11,191 nt of DNA from SHLQ01 sp047638715 (lineage in GTDB: Bacteria; Actinomycetota; Acidimicrobiia; Acidimicrobiales; SHLQ01): contig JBLIMK010000108.1 in NCBI GenBank assembly GCA_047638715.1, positions 1 to 11,191 on the forward strand. The letters are read 5' to 3'. The notes beneath the pieces were generated by a model. The model was not told the origin of the DNA. It worked only from the letters and a program-made list of their open reading frames with translations, and searched no databases. Shown here piece after piece: positions 1 through 8,728 of this stretch. Made by a program: the position numbers and the translations under genes. Each line of letters begins with the position of its first letter. The stretch's first letter is position 1.

Positions 1-4
1 GGCC

Positions 5-1476
<1,472 letters not shown>

Positions 1477-1480
<4 letters not shown>

Positions 1481-1587
1481 TCGCGGTCGGGGATCGAATG
1501 CCCATTTTTCTCCGCACTGCCGGCGGAGATCCGTGGAAGCCGACGTGGTTGCTACGCGAGCTCCGCTCCCAGCAGGAGCGCTCATGA
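1477..1587 (+). CDS. Candidate 36-residue microprotein coupled at both ends
   Basis: A short ORF of 36 codons fills the gap between the dehydrogenase and the LigA-like gene. Its ATG (1477) overlaps the dehydrogenase stop as ATGA, and its TGA (1585-1587) overlaps the LigA-like ATG (1584) as a second ATGA. A GAGG motif at 1465-1468 lies eight bases before its start. About 75% of third codon positions are G or C, like real genes here. The protein begins MIAVGDRMPIFL, contains two tryptophans in DPWKPTWLL, and ends in a charged, helix-prone tail (RELRSQQERS). It has no signal peptide or membrane segment. I do not recognise a family. It could be a small accessory of the dioxygenase, a translational coupler whose passage opens the LigA start, or chance. 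No homologue is known to me. Confidence 0.45.
1574..1578 (+). promoter_or_regulatory. Ribosome binding site of the LigA-like gene
   Basis: AGGAG lies five bases before the ATG at 1584 and fixes that start. The same frame is open back to 1332, inside the dehydrogenase gene, but the upstream part has no family similarity. The site lies within the last codons of the 36-codon ORF, so its use may be coupled to translation of that ORF. Confidence 0.75.
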
Positions 1588-1934
1588 GTCTCTATTACAC
1601 ACAAAAGTTTCTCTATGAGCTGAACCGGAATGCAGATGTGCAGGCGCAGTATGGCGTCGATCGCCATGCAGCGATTGCCGAGTACGACCTCACTGATGAC
1701 GAGACGCAGGCGCTCACAAAGCCCGACGTCGGCTTGCTCTTCCACCTGGGCGTGAATGGGCAGATCCTCATGCACTTTGCGGCCCTGCACCAGATCGAGT
1801 GGGCCGATTACCTTCAGCTCATGCGTGACGGCATCGAGCAGTACGGTCCCGTACGCGAAGGTGTGTACGCAATCACGGGCTACGGAGGCACCGACGCGCA
1901 TGCTGAAGCACTCGGCCAGAAGAAGGAAACCTGA
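1584..1934 (+). CDS. LigA-like small (alpha) subunit of class III extradiol ring-cleavage dioxygenase
   Basis: A 116-residue all-helical subunit of the LigA family (protocatechuate 4,5-dioxygenase alpha chain and relatives). It begins MSLYYTQKFLYELNR. The most diagnostic stretch is DVGLLFHLGVNGQILMHFAA (residues about 52-71), followed by IEWADYLQLMRDGI and YGPVREGVYAITGYGG, all typical of the family. LigA subunits carry no iron; they pack against LigB and help form the lid of the active site. The ATG at 1584 is chosen because of the AGGAG site before it and because the protein then has the normal family length. The stop overlaps the LigB-like start as TGATG, which fits a 1:1 complex made by coupled translation. 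Subunit assignment is firm; the aromatic substrate (protocatechuate, homoprotocatechuate, gallate or a similar catechol acid) cannot be decided from sequence. Confidence 0.88.
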   Translation: MSLYYTQKFLYELNRNADVQAQYGVDRHAAIAEYDLTDDETQALTKPDVGLLFHLGVNGQILMHFAALHQIEWADYLQLMRDGIEQYGPVREGVYAITGYGGTDAHAEALGQKKET

Positions 1935-2758
1935 TGCCACTTGTTTACGCTGGCGTGTGCAGCCATGCGCCTGGGATCACGGGCCGCGCCGACCAGGCTG
2001 ATCCCGTCGTTCGAGACGCCTTCTACGAGGCGTTCGATCGGATGCGGTCCGATATCGAAGCGTCGGGTGCCGAGGCGATCGTCGTCATCGCCGCGGAGCA
2101 TTTCGCCAACTTCTTTATGAACAACATGCCGAGCTTCGCTATTGGTATGGCCGACTCATATGACGGGCCGATCGAAGACTCGGGATGGCTTGGCATCGAG
2201 AAGTTCCGCGCACCCGGCGACCGAGATTTGTCTCAGCGAATAATCGGTGAGGTGATGCAAACGGTCGACGTCAGCTACGCCGAAGAATGGAAGTTCGACC
2301 ATGGCATCTCGGTGCCGTTGCACTTCCTGACACCCCGATTCGACACCACGATCATCCCCGCGAACATCAATTGCCAAGGCCCGCCGCTGACGCCGATCCA
2401 TCGTGCGTGGGCATTTGGTGAGGCCCTCCGCCGCGCCGTAGATGCGGTCCCTGAGAAGCTGGCCATCGTCGGCACGGGGGGTATCTCGCACTGGCCCGCA
2501 ACGCCGGACTCAGGGAAGATTAATGAGGCGTGGGATCGGGACTTCCTCGATCGGTGGTGTCGCAACGATAAGGACGCGCTGCTCGATTACGACGACCTCT
2601 CGGTGTATGCCGACGCTGGGCAGGGTGGGTTCGAGATACGCACATTCGTGGCGGTAGCGGCGGCAGCCGCAGGCGCGACAGGAACCGTGCACTTCTGCGA
2701 ACCGATCCCGATCTTTGCCGTCAGCTGCACCGTCGCAAGCTACGACCTGACGTCCTAA
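1934..2758 (+). CDS. LigB-like catalytic (beta) subunit of class III extradiol ring-cleavage dioxygenase
   Basis: A 274-residue LigB-family catalytic subunit, which uses Fe(II) and O2 to open a catechol ring next to the diol. The expected metal ligands are visible: His11 (CSHAPG), His56 (AAEHFANFF) and Glu234 (GGFEIRT). They correspond to His12, His61 and Glu242 of Sphingobium LigB. His186 in GGISHWP corresponds to the catalytic acid/base His195, and a further conserved His123 sits in the FDHG motif. A GAAGGA site at 1922-1927 lies six bases before the ATG at 1934, which overlaps the LigA-like stop. It closes the + strand operon. With the HpaE-like dehydrogenase two genes upstream it forms a two-step ring-opening and oxidation module. 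No ring-activating hydroxylase, isomerase, decarboxylase or hydratase is in the window, so the rest of the pathway must lie to the left or elsewhere. Confidence 0.9.
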   Translation: MPLVYAGVCSHAPGITGRADQADPVVRDAFYEAFDRMRSDIEASGAEAIVVIAAEHFANFFMNNMPSFAIGMADSYDGPIEDSGWLGIEKFRAPGDRDLSQRIIGEVMQTVDVSYAEEWKFDHGISVPLHFLTPRFDTTIIPANINCQGPPLTPIHRAWAFGEALRRAVDAVPEKLAIVGTGGISHWPATPDSGKINEAWDRDFLDRWCRNDKDALLDYDDLSVYADAGQGGFEIRTFVAVAAAAAGATGTVHFCEPIPIFAVSCTVASYDLTS

Positions 2759-2804
2759 CAGCGCGAGAGATACCCCATCTCAAATCTTGCCCTGGCACCT
2801 AATT

Positions 2805-2831
2805 GCGTTTAGGGGCCAGGCCCCTAAACGC
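2805..2831. terminator. Perfect 27-bp palindrome, probable two-way terminator
   Basis: Two 13-base arms (left arm GCGTTTAGGGGCC) pair perfectly around a single central A at 2818. The palindrome lies between the ends of two convergent genes, LigB-like (stop 2758) and oleD (stop 2849). A hairpin this strong would form in either transcript. No clear U-run follows on either side, so intrinsic termination is plausible but not certain. Confidence 0.55.
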
Positions 2832-2852
2832 CAAAAGGGGCCAGGCCCCTAA
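2811..2852. repeat. Tandem pair of a 17-bp palindromic repeat
   Basis: AGGGGCCAGGCCCCTAA occurs exactly twice, at 2811-2827 and 2836-2852, with a period of 25 bases. Each copy contains the perfect palindrome AGGGGCC-A-GGCCCCT, and the first copy is extended to 27 bp. The second copy contains the stop codon of oleD (complement of 2849-2851). This layout resembles dispersed REP-like palindromes described in many bacteria, which are mobilised by Y1 transposases called RAYTs. No such transposase is in the window, so that link is inferred. Confidence 0.7.
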
Positions 2853-3826
2853 GTAGATGTTTGTTCGGCGTAGTGGGCTGTGAGTCGGCCAAAGCCTTCG
2901 GCGAGGGACACCGACGGTGACCATTGGAGCGCAGCGCGAGTCTCGCGTTGGTCGAACCAATGCGCGGTCGACAACTGCTCCGCGCCGAACGCTGTCATTG
3001 GCGGATCGTCGTCCCTCGAGGTTCGATCCCACACCTTCTCGATCAGCGCGCCGCCGGCTATCGCCACAGAAGTTGGCACCGAACGGGGCGTCCATTCCGT
3101 GCCGACGGCTTGGGTGATCCGCGCAAACAGCTCGTGGACCGTCCGAGGTTCTCCGTTCGACACAACAAACGCACGGCCGCCGAGCTCTGGCGCCCGGTCG
3201 ACGGCCGCCAACAACGCCTCGGCGGCATTGTCGACCCATGTCGTGTCGACGAGTGCGAGTCCCGAGCCAATCAAGGGGAGCCGACCTTGCGCAGCACGAT
3301 CGACGATTCGCCCAACGAGTTGGGTATCTCCTGGCCCGATGACGAGATGCGGGCGGATCGCGACGACGGACATGTCCGCAGACGACGCGGCCAGCGCGAG
3401 TAGTTCGGCCATCGCCTTGCTTCGGGCGTAGTTGCCGCGCGCTGCATCGGGATCGGCGGCATCGGCTCCGCCTCCAACGATCGAGCGGCCACTATGTGCA
3501 ACAGAAGGTGATGACACGTAGACGAAACGTTGAACACCGCAAGCCCGGGCGGCGGCGAGCAACGTCGAGGTCCCTTCGACGTTCACCGCAAAAAAATCGT
3601 CCCAGTCGCCGACGAGACTGACCTTCGCCGCCAGGTGAATGACCGCGTCCTGGTTAACCATGGCTTCGCCAACAACATCGGGATCGGTGATCGAACCGTT
3701 GATCTCCGCGTCGCCTCGACCGCTCGTCGACCGCTGGAGCGTCGTTACGTCGTCGCCCCTCGCCATGAGCAAGTCGACCGTCATCTGACCGATCATGCTC
3801 GTTGCGCCGGTGACAAGAACTCGCAT
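2849..3826 (-). CDS. oleD: OleD, NAD(P)H-dependent 2-alkyl-3-oxoalkanoate reductase
   Basis: A 325-residue extended short-chain dehydrogenase (NAD-dependent epimerase fold). In olefin synthesis OleD reduces the 2-alkyl-3-keto acid made by OleA to the 2-alkyl-3-hydroxy acid. An N-terminal Rossmann fold starts MRVLVTGATSMIG. The catalytic YxxxK is Tyr133-Lys137 (NYARSK), with serines 105-106 in YVSSPS. The nucleotide loop is TGATSMIG, so the usual middle glycine of GxxGxxG is replaced by Ser10; neighbouring residues are normal. The frame is open to 4009, but the start is placed at the ATG at 3826 because the Rossmann motif begins there. The upstream oleBC stop is only two bases away, giving tight coupling. 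The stop codon lies in a palindromic repeat. Identity as OleD rests on both fold and position after oleBC. Confidence 0.87.
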   Translation of the reverse strand: MRVLVTGATSMIGQMTVDLLMARGDDVTTLQRSTSGRGDAEINGSITDPDVVGEAMVNQDAVIHLAAKVSLVGDWDDFFAVNVEGTSTLLAAARACGVQRFVYVSSPSVAHSGRSIVGGGADAADPDAARGNYARSKAMAELLALAASSADMSVVAIRPHLVIGPGDTQLVGRIVDRAAQGRLPLIGSGLALVDTTWVDNAAEALLAAVDRAPELGGRAFVVSNGEPRTVHELFARITQAVGTEWTPRSVPTSVAIAGGALIEKVWDRTSRDDDPPMTAFGAEQLSTAHWFDQRETRAALQWSPSVSLAEGFGRLTAHYAEQTST

Positions 3827-3828
3827 CG

Positions 3829-6387
3829 CTAGATCTTTCCCAACGAACCGCCGGCGAGAGCAACGGATGCCCACTGAGCTATAGCCGTTCGATCGATCTT
3901 GGAGTTGTGTCGACGGTCCACCGGGAGTTTCGGGATTTCGAAGACCGCCACGACATCGGTGACAGCGACACCGCGGATTGCATCGACGAGATCGAGATCC
4001 GCGAAGCATGGCTTCGACTCAGCCTCGACTCGTTCGACGACCACGACGACCTGCTGATTTCCTTCGGGGCCCACGCCGACGACGGCAGCGCCAGCGATGT
4101 CATCGAGCGCCTCGACAGCTTTCTCGAGCCCGACGGGAGCCATCGGTCCTGACGCGGTCTGGATGACGTGGCTCAGTCGCCCGCCGACCCACAAGCGGCG
4201 CTCGTCGTCGAGGAACCCAACGTCGCCAGTGACATGCCACCCGCTCGGCTGCGATGCCAGATGACTCGTGTGCCACAAACGGTCGTACGAAGTGCGGGCA
4301 TGCGGAGCCCGGACCACAATCTCGCCCAGTTTGTCGCCGTCGGAGAGCGGACGAATATCTACGTCGACGCCCGGTAGAGGGAATCCGACGCATACTCCGT
4401 CGCCGTTGCCCGCCCGGTGCAGTTCGGGCAGGCTGATGCTGGCCACCGGAAGTATTTCGGTCATCCCGTATGGAGTGTGGGCGATCGCGTTAGGAAAGAC
4501 GACCTTGCTGGCATCGAGGAGCGACGCCCTCACGGGTGCGCCAGCTGAGAGCAGGAGCCGTACGGCAGACATTTTGTCGACGTGACGATCCTCAACCTCG
4601 CGCTCGGTGCGAACCAGATTCTCGAGCGCGGCGGGCGATGCGAACACCATCGTCGCGTCGATCGCGTCGACGGCCTCGGCCAGACGAGAAGCTCCGAGAC
4701 TTCCCGGAGCCGACACATCCATATCAGGAACGACCGAGGTGATTCCCAACATCGGTCCGTACAACGCAAAGGGTGCGAACGCTGCGACCAGTCCGTCGCT
4801 CTCGTCGATGTCGTAGAGCTTCGCAATTGCATCGCGCTGGGCTGCGATCTGTCGATGGGAGTAGCGGACGCCCTTTGATGGGCCGGTCGATCCGGACGTG
4901 AAGACCACTCCCGCCTCCGCATCGGCGTGAGGGCTGGGGAGGTTGAACAACGGCTCGGTGGCCTCGATGCCTGCAAGGTCGTGTTCGACTCGGAGAAGTC
5001 GCTTCTGCGCTGACGACATCGACCCGGCCGCGATCCGACGCCCCGGCCAACGTAAGGCGAACGCCGCAGCGAGAGCCTTGGGGATGCCGATCAGATGTTT
5101 TGGGTACGCGGCAGCGAGGGCGGCGCCCATCTGTTTTGGGCTGAGCGCACCGTCGACCAGAACAGGAACGGCGCCAAGCCGCCAGCATGCATAGACAGTG
5201 ACTGCCAGATCGACGCCCGGTGGGATCATCACGGCGACTCGATCGCCGGCGGCGACGTCGATCGCCGCTAAACCATGAGCCGTCCGATCGACCCGCTTCG
5301 CGAGTTCGCCGAAGCTGATACTGCGTTGATCGCCGGTCATCTCCCGTATCGCAACCATGGTTGCCAGTGCCGGGTCGGCGATGCGATCGAGCACTCGTGT
5401 CAGATCAGCTGGATCGTGTAGGCGCGACGGCTCAGGAGTGTCGGCGAGGGTGTCTATCCAGTCGATGATCACGCTCGCAACGTCGGCGTCCTCGGTTACG
5501 AAGTGGCCCGCGTGCGCCCAGCGATGAACGTCTGCGTGTGGAAGGCGAGCTTCGAGATCGTGCAGGTTGAGGTCGGAGAACACGAGGTCTTTCGAGCCCC
5601 AGAGCAATAGTGCTGGTGTGTTCCGAAGCAGGTTCAGGCCTTCCGCTACGCCGTCGAGGACCGGCGCGGTTGGATGGTCGTCGTCGAGCGGAATGTCTAC
5701 GACGAAAGTCCCGATTGCGCCGCGTCGCTCCTTGGTCAGATATGGAGCAAGAAAACCCTCGCGGATCTTTTTCGGAGTTCGTGGGTGCGACATCTCGAAC
5801 GCGCCGGTAATGAACGCTGTTGTCTCGACGGTCGCCCGCCGGAGAACCGAGCGGGACCGCGCTGCTCGAATGACCCGGGGAGCCGGAGAACCTGCAGGCT
5901 GATGTACTGCGGTGTTGGTCAGCACCACACCACGTAGCTGGGGTATGTGACGCTGCGCCCAACCGAGCGAGATCGGACCACCCCAATCGTGTGCGACAGT
6001 GACGACCGGGCCGGTCAGCGCGAGTGATTCGGTCAGGGCGCAGAGATCATCGATGCGATCAGCAAGCCTGCGAACGGTGCCCGTTCGATCCGAGAAACCC
6101 ATGTCGAGATGGTCGATCGCGATTCCCCGCACGCCCCCAGGGAGGGAGGCCAGAAGGTGACGCCAGAGGTATGACCACGATGGGTTTCCGTGCACGCAGA
6201 GCAGAGTGAGATCGGCTCCGCCATCGGGCATCGTGTCGAGCACATGGAATGTGCGTTGAGTGTCGTCGAGGTCGACAGAGACCAGTCTCGACCATGTGGG
6301 CTCGAGCCCATCAAGGTTCGACGGAGGGAGCCGGGCTGGATCGAGCACCCCAATCATTCTGTCGACACTTTCGTTCGACGACTCCAC
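3829..6387 (-). CDS. oleBC: OleBC fusion: beta-lactone decarboxylase joined to beta-lactone synthetase
   Basis: An 852-residue two-domain protein. Residues about 35-315 are an alpha/beta hydrolase of the haloalkane-dehalogenase type: oxyanion segment HGNPSWSYLWR (66-76), nucleophile Asp134 in AHDWGG, probable acid Asp267 (GSKDLVF) and base His295 (AHAGHF). This is OleB, which decarboxylates a cis-beta-lactone to a cis-olefin. Residues about 335-852 are an ANL adenylate-forming enzyme: P-loop TSGSTGPSKG (497-506), YGMTE (640-644), TGD (720-722), GGR (735-737) and Lys830 in NSKID. This is OleC, which activates the 3-hydroxy acid with ATP to close the beta-lactone. All key residues are present in both halves, so the fusion should be active end to end. 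The start is GTG at 6387 with no clear ribosome site; ATG at 6357 (M11) is an alternative. Such fusions are known in actinobacteria (Micrococcus luteus). Confidence 0.9.
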   Translation of the reverse strand: MESSNESVDRMIGVLDPARLPPSNLDGLEPTWSRLVSVDLDDTQRTFHVLDTMPDGGADLTLLCVHGNPSWSYLWRHLLASLPGGVRGIAIDHLDMGFSDRTGTVRRLADRIDDLCALTESLALTGPVVTVAHDWGGPISLGWAQRHIPQLRGVVLTNTAVHQPAGSPAPRVIRAARSRSVLRRATVETTAFITGAFEMSHPRTPKKIREGFLAPYLTKERRGAIGTFVVDIPLDDDHPTAPVLDGVAEGLNLLRNTPALLLWGSKDLVFSDLNLHDLEARLPHADVHRWAHAGHFVTEDADVASVIIDWIDTLADTPEPSRLHDPADLTRVLDRIADPALATMVAIREMTGDQRSISFGELAKRVDRTAHGLAAIDVAAGDRVAVMIPPGVDLAVTVYACWRLGAVPVLVDGALSPKQMGAALAAAYPKHLIGIPKALAAAFALRWPGRRIAAGSMSSAQKRLLRVEHDLAGIEATEPLFNLPSPHADAEAGVVFTSGSTGPSKGVRYSHRQIAAQRDAIAKLYDIDESDGLVAAFAPFALYGPMLGITSVVPDMDVSAPGSLGASRLAEAVDAIDATMVFASPAALENLVRTEREVEDRHVDKMSAVRLLLSAGAPVRASLLDASKVVFPNAIAHTPYGMTEILPVASISLPELHRAGNGDGVCVGFPLPGVDVDIRPLSDGDKLGEIVVRAPHARTSYDRLWHTSHLASQPSGWHVTGDVGFLDDERRLWVGGRLSHVIQTASGPMAPVGLEKAVEALDDIAGAAVVGVGPEGNQQVVVVVERVEAESKPCFADLDLVDAIRGVAVTDVVAVFEIPKLPVDRRHNSKIDRTAIAQWASVALAGGSLGKI

Positions 6388-6415
6388 TCGTGAAGCGGCT
6401 TGCTCGGCGAGTTGG

Positions 6416-7438
6416 CTACCACTCGATTTCGACGATGGCGGCGTTGATTCCCGATCCCATACCTTGCAGCATCACGCCATCACCGGGCACGAGCGTGTCG
6501 GTGACCATGGCCAGCGTGATCGGAATGGCCGCTGGACCGATGTTGCCGTAGGTCGGGAAGCTTAGGGGTAGTCGATCGGAATCGATTCCGAGCGTGTCGA
6601 CGACGGCTTGCGTGTGCACCTGGGAGACCTGGTGGAGTACGTAGTAACGCATGTCGTACCAACCAGGGCGTTCGCCAGCGTCTTCCCATGCCAGCTTCGC
6701 AACTTCGGTGCCCGCCTCGAGGAGACCTCGGCTATCGGTCCTCATTCCGTCGAGCGAACCAACGCAGAGCTCGTGATGATTTGTCGCAGCGCGGAAGAAT
6801 CCGCCCACCATCTTGTGGCTTCCCGGGTTTTCCGAGTGGCGGCCGAGCACCATAGCTGCCGATCCAGATCCCAGGGTAAGCGACGCGAAGTTCGAGAACA
6901 TATCGTCGAGTGTCGAGTCGAGGGAGTTGAGGCGATCGATCGTGTTGTCGTGGATCTGCCGGGTGCCTTCACCATCGACGACGAGTACATAGTCGACCTG
7001 ACCGGATTCGAGCATCGTGCCTGCGAGGTGCATGCCATTGAGGAAGCCGAGGCAGGCGTTGGAGATGTCGAAGTTCATGCACGTCGAGGGCATGCTCAGC
7101 AGGTGGTGGACGGTCACGGCACTCGAAGGCTCAAGCCGTTCACGGCAGACGCTCGAGTCGACCATCAGGCCGATCCGCTTTCGATCGATTCCCGATGCCG
7201 CGATCGCCTTCTCGCCAGCCATGGCTGCCGCATCCATAAACGAGGTGCCTTCGTGCCACTGGCGGCGCGCAGTGATGCCAGCCAAGGATTCGAGAAGACC
7301 TGGAGTTGCGCCAGTTCGCTCATAGAACGGAGCCAAACGTTCGTCGATGTCGCTGGAGGTGACCACCTCGGGGGCATCGATTGCTTCGACCGAAAGGATC
7401 GCCACATCGTTGAAGAAGAAGTTGGCGTTCCCGGTCAT
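6416..7438 (-). CDS. oleA: OleA, thiolase-family condensing enzyme for head-to-head olefin synthesis
   Basis: A 340-residue thiolase-superfamily enzyme resembling 3-oxoacyl-ACP synthase III. OleA joins two fatty acyl-CoAs by non-decarboxylative Claisen condensation to a 2-alkyl-3-keto acid, the first committed step to long-chain olefins. Visible catalytic residues are Cys129 (SNACLGF), His269 (LHQVS) and Asn299 (YGNIGPA). Glu103 in VCRERLEPS probably matches the OleA-specific glutamate that acts across the dimer and separates OleA from ordinary KASIII. The ATG at 7438 follows an AGAGG site (complement of 7444-7448) with five bases of spacing. The gene is first in the operon, 28 bases ahead of oleBC. 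No thiolytic or ACP partner is present, which fits acyl-CoA use. The cluster order oleA-oleBC-oleD makes the assignment firm even though KASIII-like proteins are hard to separate by sequence alone. Confidence 0.9.
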   Translation of the reverse strand: MTGNANFFFNDVAILSVEAIDAPEVVTSSDIDERLAPFYERTGATPGLLESLAGITARRQWHEGTSFMDAAAMAGEKAIAASGIDRKRIGLMVDSSVCRERLEPSSAVTVHHLLSMPSTCMNFDISNACLGFLNGMHLAGTMLESGQVDYVLVVDGEGTRQIHDNTIDRLNSLDSTLDDMFSNFASLTLGSGSAAMVLGRHSENPGSHKMVGGFFRAATNHHELCVGSLDGMRTDSRGLLEAGTEVAKLAWEDAGERPGWYDMRYYVLHQVSQVHTQAVVDTLGIDSDRLPLSFPTYGNIGPAAIPITLAMVTDTLVPGDGVMLQGMGSGINAAIVEIEW

Positions 7439-7542
7439 GGAATCCTCTGGCAGCGGTCGAAAGACTATTGCACGCTAGGGCCCTTGAAGGCCGGAATGTT
7501 CGCTTCGGACTAAATCCGTCTTATCGGTGGGTCAGGCCATAG
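7439..7542. promoter_or_regulatory. Divergent intergenic region upstream of oleA
   Basis: This 104-base gap separates the divergent oleA and a small + strand gene, so it should hold the ole operon promoter. I see no convincing -35/-10 pair and no long operator. The only local symmetries are a GGGCCC at 7478-7483 and a short CGGA/TCCG repeat near 7505, both too weak to name as binding sites. No regulator gene is encoded next to the cluster. Confidence 0.4.
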
Positions 7543-7866
7543 ATGGGTTCCCATCCCCACAAAAAGCCTCAAAACCTAGGTCGCACCTTAGCTGCAATCC
7601 TCTTGCTCTCTGCGCTTGTGGCGACCGCCTTCGCGAACGATCTGGTGACGCCGACTACCCAGGAGCCGTTCGACGCCGAATTCTTCGACCCGACCGACAC
7701 CGATGAGGAACGCCCGGACCGCTATCGGGAGACACTTCCGCGAGATGCGATCTACAACCCCGAGTTCGTGCAAGCCAACGAGATTGAGTGGCTGGATCAG
7801 GAGTTGGTCATCGGCGTCAATATCGGGCGCTTCGGATCTGGGCGTGAGTTTGGGTTGTTGGGGTAG
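7543..7866 (+). pseudogene. Short exported protein, likely truncated N-terminal part of a DUF3179 protein
   Basis: A 107-residue ORF. It has a basic N-terminus (HPHKK), a hydrophobic stretch at 14-31 and an AFA-N junction near 31, which fits a signal peptide or lipid-free anchor. A linker rich in Asp, Glu and Pro follows. Residues 65-95 (LPRDAIYNPEFVQANEIEW, then LVIGVNIG) match my memory of the opening of DUF3179 domains, where this block is followed by a Gly-Glu-Ala-Arg-Ala-Tyr-Pro strand and several hundred more residues. Here the protein stops 12 residues later (REFGLLG, stop at 7864-7866), and I find no continuation of the domain in any frame before 7982. It therefore looks like a decayed or truncated gene. 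A functional short exported protein is the alternative. No strong ribosome site precedes the ATG. Confidence 0.5.
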
Positions 7867-7981
7867 ATCCGGAACGCGAGACAGCGCTCTGCGAATCTGG
7901 CGATGTCTTAAGTCGTCCGAATCCGAAGAGACCCCTGATGGAAACTGATGGTAGGCGGGGACCTTCAAGACGAGTCATGCC

Positions 7982-8728
7982 CTACTGAGGTTCGCGCGTC
8001 ATGCACCCAACGATCGTTTGGCCCAGCCTTCGCAGTGGGCTCAACTCGGCGCGATCGAGAATCTGGTGGACCCGACTGCCAGCAGTGAGGGAGTCGAGAG
8101 GAGGCATCATGTAGGTGACCTCGTCGAGTTCAAGTCCGCTTTGACCAGCGAGCCGATCGAGATCCGTTTTCGTGAACGCATTTGCGTCACTGAAGCGACG
8201 ATGAAGAGGCTTGATCCAAACGAGTCCTGGAGCGATTGGGCCTGGATAGCGACGCTTACCCAGGAGCACTCCGTGTTGTTCCAGGGGCCATGCCCGGTTT
8301 GGAGTGGTAAGAAGCAACTTTCCACCGACCTTGAGCACCCTTTGAATCTCGGATAGGGCGACTCGCGGCTCCGAGAGGTGTTCAAGGACCTCGACCATCG
8401 TGACGACGTCGAAGGTTTCGTTTGGATAGTCGAGGTCGTTCGCAGACATGGATTTGACCGTGACATTGAGCGGATGACGGGTGGCGAAGAGTTCGAGTCG
8501 TTCTGGTTCGATGTCAATGGCATCGACCGTCTCGAAATCGGGAGCCATTCGGTTTGTGTACTCCCCGGTGCCGCACCCCACATCGAGCAGGCGTTGCCCA
8601 CTTAGCGGAGCGAGCCTCCGCATCGCTCTAAGGCGTCCGCCTATGTTTCGCTCACCTCGGGCGGACCCGTGAAGCGCTCCCACGGAATTCGCATCGTCGG
8701 TGAACTCTTCGAATACTTGCTTGTCCAT
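7982..8728 (-). CDS. Class I SAM-dependent methyltransferase, polysaccharide-locus type
   Basis: A 248-residue soluble methyltransferase. Motif I is LLDVGCGTGEY (47-57), an acidic AdoMet-ribose contact sits in DAIDIEPE (Asp72), and FDVVTMVEVLEHL (106-118) with the TTPNR strand (141-145) complete a Methyltransf_11-like core. The C-terminal part (WPLEQHG onward) is of the sort seen in methyltransferases of polysaccharide and lipid-sugar clusters, but the acceptor cannot be told. The ATG at 8728 has an AAGGA motif nine bases upstream on the minus strand. It diverges from an O-antigen-ligase-like gene, which supports a role in modifying a surface glycan. That link is from position only. A small ORF (8789-8968) lies 60 bases upstream on the same strand and could share its transcript. 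Confidence 0.8.
   Translation of the reverse strand: MDKQVFEEFTDDANSVGALHGSARGERNIGGRLRAMRRLAPLSGQRLLDVGCGTGEYTNRMAPDFETVDAIDIEPERLELFATRHPLNVTVKSMSANDLDYPNETFDVVTMVEVLEHLSEPRVALSEIQRVLKVGGKLLLTTPNRAWPLEQHGVLLGKRRYPGPIAPGLVWIKPLHRRFSDANAFTKTDLDRLAGQSGLELDEVTYMMPPLDSLTAGSRVHQILDRAELSPLRRLGQTIVGCMTREPQ

Noticed and set aside
2880..3431. A 183-codon plus-strand frame within oleD
   Set aside because: Ser/Thr/Ala/Arg-rich shadow of the OleD frame; OleD has the Rossmann loop and YxxxK motif.
3827..4009. Upstream extension of the OleD frame
   Set aside because: Cys/Arg-rich sequence overlapping the 3' end of oleBC; the Rossmann fold begins right at the ATG at 3826.
6608..7513. A 301-codon open frame on the plus strand
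   Set aside because: It is antisense to oleA, whose catalytic Cys, His and Asn are all in the minus-strand frame. The plus-strand peptide has no family features.
7949..7986. GTAGG...CCTAC inverted repeat as a terminator
   Set aside because: Only five paired bases with a long loop; no better than chance.
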